From positions 25,642,001 to 25,706,000 of the forward strand of contig NW_027478161.1 in the NCBI RefSeq assembly GCF_051020975.1: a DNA stretch of 64,000 nt, read 5' to 3'. The stretch comes from Osmia lignaria lignaria (lineage: Eukaryota; Arthropoda; Insecta; Hymenoptera; Megachilidae). The translations under genes were made by a program, and so were the position numbers. Under the pieces are notes generated by a model. That model ran no database searches and had not been told where the DNA came from. It saw nothing but the letters and a program-made list of their open reading frames with translations. This document shows, in pieces, positions 60,665-64,000 of the stretch (the stretch's first letter is position 1; each line of letters begins with the position of its first letter).

Positions 60665-63562
60665 TGATCAGATGCGTAGTTCTCGAGATATATCAAGATA
60701 TTTAAAAGCTCCGAAGCTGCACCAACATAATAGAGGTACAGAAACACCGTGGCCTCTTTCTTTGAGATAACTCTGCACTATTGCGTGCTGCAAATGCCAC
60801 TTCGAGCTTAGCTGTGCAGAAGAAGAACAACAAGAAGAAGAAATATCTCGAAATATGTCCGTCAGACCCCTTCCCTTGAGATAAATCTGCAAATATCTCG
60901 GAAACGAAGCGAGCTATGGCAAAATCTTAAGAGACCTTTTGTGTAGAGAATTATGTTTCCTACAATTTATCTTCTATGATATTTTTTGATCAGATGCGTA
61001 GTTCTCGAGATATATCAAGATATTTAAAAGTTCCGAAGCTGCACCAACATAATAGAGATACAGAAACACCGTGGCCCCTTTCTTTGGGATAACTCTGCAC
61101 TATTGCGAGCTGGAAATGCCACTTCCAGTTTAGCTGTGCAGAAGAAGAACAACAAGAAGAAGAAATATCTCGAAATATGTCCGTCAGACCCCTTCCCTTG
61201 AGATAAATCTGCAAATATCTCGGAAACGAAGCGAGCTATGGCAAAATGTTGAGAGACCTTTTGTGTAGAGAATTATGTTTCCTACAATTTATCTTCTATG
61301 ATATTTTTTGATCAGATGCGTAGTTCTCGAGATATATCCAGATATTTAAAAGTTCCGAAACTGCACCAACATAATAGAGGTACAGAAACACCGTGGCCTC
61401 TTTCTTTGAGATAACTCCGCACTATTGCGAGCTGCAAATGCCACTTCGAGCTTAGCTGTGCAGAAGAAGAACAACAAGAAGAAGAAATATCTCGAAATAT
61501 GTCCGTCAGACCCCTTCCCTTGAGATAAATCTGCAAATATCTCGGAAACGAAGCGAGCTATGGCAAAATGTTAAGAGATCTTTTGTGTAGAGAATTATGT
61601 TTCCTACAATTTATCTTCTATGATATTTTTTGATCAGATGCGTAGTTCTCGAGATATATCAAGATATTTAAAAGTTCCGAAGCTGCACCAACATAATAGA
61701 GATACAGAAACACCGTGGCCCCTTTCTTTGGGATAACTCTGCACTATTGCGAGCTGGAAATGCCACTTCCTGTTTAGCTGTGCAGAAGAAGAACAACAAG
61801 AAGAAGAAATATCTCGAAATATGTCCGTCAGGCCCCTTCCCTTGAGATAAATCTGCAAATATCTCGGAAACGAAGCGAGCTATGGCAAAATGTTAAGAGA
61901 CCTTTTTTGTAGAGAATTAAGTTTCCTACTTTTTATGTTCTATGATATTTTTTGATCAGATGCGTAGTTCTCGAGATATATCAAGATATTTAAAAGTTCC
62001 GAAGCTGCACCAACATAATAGAGGTACAGAAACACCGTGGCCTCTTTCTTTGAGATAACTCTGCACTATTGCGAGCTGCAAATGCCACTTCGAGCTTAGC
62101 TGTGCAGAAGAAGAACAACAAGAAGAAGAAATATCTCGAAATATGTCCGTCAGACCCCTTCCCTTGAGATAAATCTGCAAATATCTCGGAAACGAAGCGA
62201 GCTATGGCAAAATGTTAAGAGATCTTTTGTGTAGAGAATTATGTTTCCTACAATTTATCTTCTATGATATTTTTTGATCAGATGCGTAGTTCTCGAGATA
62301 TATCAAGATATTTAAAAGTTCCGAAGCTGCACCAACATAATAGAGATACAGAAACACCGTGGCCCCTTTCTTTGGGATAACTCTGCACTATTGCGAGCTG
62401 GAAATGCCACTTCCTGTTTAGCTGTGCAGAAGAAGAACAACAAGAAGAAGAAATATCTCGAAATATGTCCGTCAGGCCCCTTCCCTTGAGATAAATCTGC
62501 AAATATCTCGGAAACGAAGCGAGCTATGGCAAAATGTTAAGAGACCTTTTTTGTAGAGAATTAAGTTTCCTACTTTTTATGTTCTATGATATTTTTTGAT
62601 CAGATGCGTAGTTCTCGAGATATATCAAGATATTTAAAAGTTCCGAAGCTGCACCAACATAATAGAGGTACAGAAACACCGTGGCCTCTTTCTTTGAGAT
62701 AACTCTGCACTATTGCGAGCTGCAAATGCCACTTCGAGCTTAGCTGTGCAGAAGAAGAACAACAAGAAGAAGAAATATCTCGAAATATGTCCGTTAGGCC
62801 CCTTCCCTTGAGATAAATCTGCAAATATCTCGGAAACGAAGCGAGCTATGACAAAATGTTAAGGGACCTTTTTTGTAGAGAATTAAGTTTCCTACTTTTT
62901 ATGTTCTATGATATTTTTTGATCAGAAGCGTAGTTTTCGAGATATATCGAGATATTTAAAAGTTCCGAAGCCGCACCAACATAATAGAGATACAGAAACA
63001 CCGTGGCCCCTTTCTTTGGGATAACTCTGCACTATTGCGAGCTGGAAATGCCACTTCCAGTTTAGCTGTGCAGAAGAAGAACAACAAGAAGAAGAAATAT
63101 CTCGAAATATGTCCGTCAGACCCCTTCCCTTGAGATAAATCTGCAAATATCTCGGAAACGAAGCGAGCTATGGCAAAATGTTAAGAGACCTTTTGTGTAG
63201 AGAATTATGTTTCCTACAATTTATCTTCTATGATATTTTTTGATCAGATGCGTAGTTCTCGAGATATATCAAGATATTTAAAAGTTCCGAAACTGCACCA
63301 ACATAATAGAGGTACAGAAACACCGTGGCCTCTTTCTTTGAGATAACTCTGCACTATTGCGAGCTGCAAATGCCACTTCGAGCTTAGCTGTGCAGAAGAA
63401 GAACAACAAGAAGAAGAAATATCTCGAAATATGTCCGTCAGGTCCCTTCCCTTGAGATAAATCTGCAAATATCTCGGAAACGAAGCGAGCTATGGCAAAA
63501 TGTTGAGAGACCTTATTTGTAGAGAATTATGTTTCCTACAATTTATGTTCTATGATATTTTT
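60665..63562. repeat. Two-monomer (644 bp) alternating higher-order repeat
   Basis: Two types alternate: the first (60665, 61309, 61953, 62597, 63241) has CTGCACC, GAGGTACAG, GGCCTC and CACTTCGAGC; the second (60987, 61631, 62275, 62919) has GAGATACAG, TTTGGGATAAC, GCTGGAAATG and TTTAGCTG. The second-type monomers at 61631 and 62275 share CACTTCCTGTTTAG and appear identical. The spacer TTTTGTGTAGAG with TTTATCTTC alternates with the standard one. Four full dimers and one half are present. Confidence 0.87.
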
Positions 63563-64000
63563 TGATCAGAAGCGTAGTTTTCGAGATATATCGAGATATT
63601 TAAAAGTTCCGAAGCCGCACCAACATAATAGAGATACAGAAACACCGTGGCCCCTTTCTTTGAGATAACTGTGCACTAGTGCGAGCCGCAAATGCCACTT
63701 CCAGCTTAGCTGTGCAGAAGAAGAACAACAAGAAGAAGAAGTATCTCGAAATATGTCCGTCAGGCCCCTTCCCTTGAGATAAATCTGCAAATATCTCGGA
63801 AACGAAGCGAGCTATGGCAAAATGTTAAGAGACCGTTTTTGTAGAGAATTAAGTTTCCTACTTTTTATCTTCTATGATATTTTTTGATCAGATGCGTAGT
63901 TCTCGAGATATATCAAGATATTTAAAAGTTCCGAAGCCGCACCAACATAATAGAGATACAGAAACACCGTGGCCCCTTTCTTTGAGATAACTCTGCACTA
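63563..64000. repeat. Last complete monomer and partial monomer at right edge
   Basis: A complete monomer (63563-63884) of GATCAGAAGCG front type with GTGCACTAGTGCGAGCCG is followed by 116 bp of the next unit. The array runs past the right edge. Confidence 0.95.

Larger units (their letters stand above)
1..64000. repeat. 322 bp satellite DNA array, about 198 head-to-tail monomers
   Basis: Every part of the window is a copy of one 322 bp unit. Setting monomer phase at the TGATCA landmark gives 198 complete units from 149 to 63884. Of these, 172 are exactly 322 bp and 26 differ: 319, 320, 321, 323 or 337 bp; the indels sum to -20 bp, which matches the total length. All units point the same way; no inversion and no inserted mobile element was seen. 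Landmarks in order are TGATCA, an optional XhoI site CTCGAG, GATATTTAAAAGTTCCGAA, a GGCCCC pyrimidine stretch, a GAA/CAA purine tract, AAATATCTCGAAATATG, a second GGCCCC stretch, AAATATCTCGG, a T-rich spacer, and the next TGATCA. The architecture is that of eukaryotic satellite DNA. The centromeric or other location is inference, and the family is not one I can name. Confidence 0.98.

Noticed and set aside
152..63790. About 180 minus-strand open frames of 73-89 codons as a gene family
   Set aside because: They are the same segment of the 322 bp monomer. The start is TTG, the consensus has no ATG, an in-frame stop lies upstream, and broken versions are amplified equally. Listed once as a representative instead.
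1..64000. CRISPR array
   Set aside because: There are no short repeats separated by unique spacers; the entire 322 bp unit is repeated and no cas-like gene is present.
1..64000. Tandem ncRNA or 5S-like gene cluster
   Set aside because: No recognisable internal promoter boxes or rRNA/tRNA sequence, and no consistent fold that I could identify. Transcription of the satellite cannot be excluded from sequence alone.
1..64000. Transposon insertion or inverted segment
   Set aside because: Monomer phase is continuous from end to end apart from indels of 1, 2, 3 and 15 bp, and all monomers have the same orientation.

Overview
The whole 64 kb window is one uninterrupted head-to-tail satellite DNA array. 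The repeat unit is 322 bp, all copies lie in the same orientation, and I count 198 complete monomers between the first and last BclI-like TGATCA landmarks (149 and 63885), plus a partial monomer at each end. I see no protein-coding gene, tRNA, rRNA, transposon, CRISPR array or unique sequence. The unit is about 39% G+C (hand count of the monomer at 39721-40042). Megabase-style arrays of this kind point to a eukaryotic nuclear genome, most plausibly pericentromeric, centromeric or subtelomeric heterochromatin. The sequence does not name the species; an arthropod would be my guess, with low confidence.

Layout, by variant bases shared between monomers. (i) 149-7228: two 11-monomer higher-order units. 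(ii) 7229-9160: transitional monomers. (iii) 9161-14956: a five- and seven-monomer periodic region. (iv) 14957-17210: mixed monomers. (v) 17211-about 18585: a displaced block whose closest relatives lie at 38-42 kb. (vi) 18586-22683: older-type monomers with a 5-mer unit that collapses to a 3-mer. (vii) 22684-24610: a return of the family seen at 8.5-10.4 kb. (viii) 24611-38110: overlapping 8-, 11- and 4-monomer duplications, rich in 319, 320 and 323 bp monomers. (ix) 38111-42618: a 10-monomer spaced duplication. (x) 42619-49058: a very homogeneous 7-monomer unit, three copies, the last reduced to six. (xi) 49059-51971: mixed monomers ending in a 337 bp one. (xii) 52294-56801: another 7-monomer unit, two copies. 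(xiii) 56802-60664: locally duplicated single monomers. (xiv) 60665-63562: a two-monomer (644 bp) alternation.

A stop-free 74-codon frame lies on the minus strand of about 180 of the 198 monomers. It is not a credible gene: in the consensus it contains no ATG (the apparent start is TTG), an in-frame stop lies just upstream, and monomers with premature stops or frameshifts have themselves been amplified. What merits attention is the evolutionary record in the array: several changes of higher-order period, fusion monomers that mark unequal exchange, a monomer apparently moved by conversion, clustered length variation, and an internal 27 bp duplication within the monomer.
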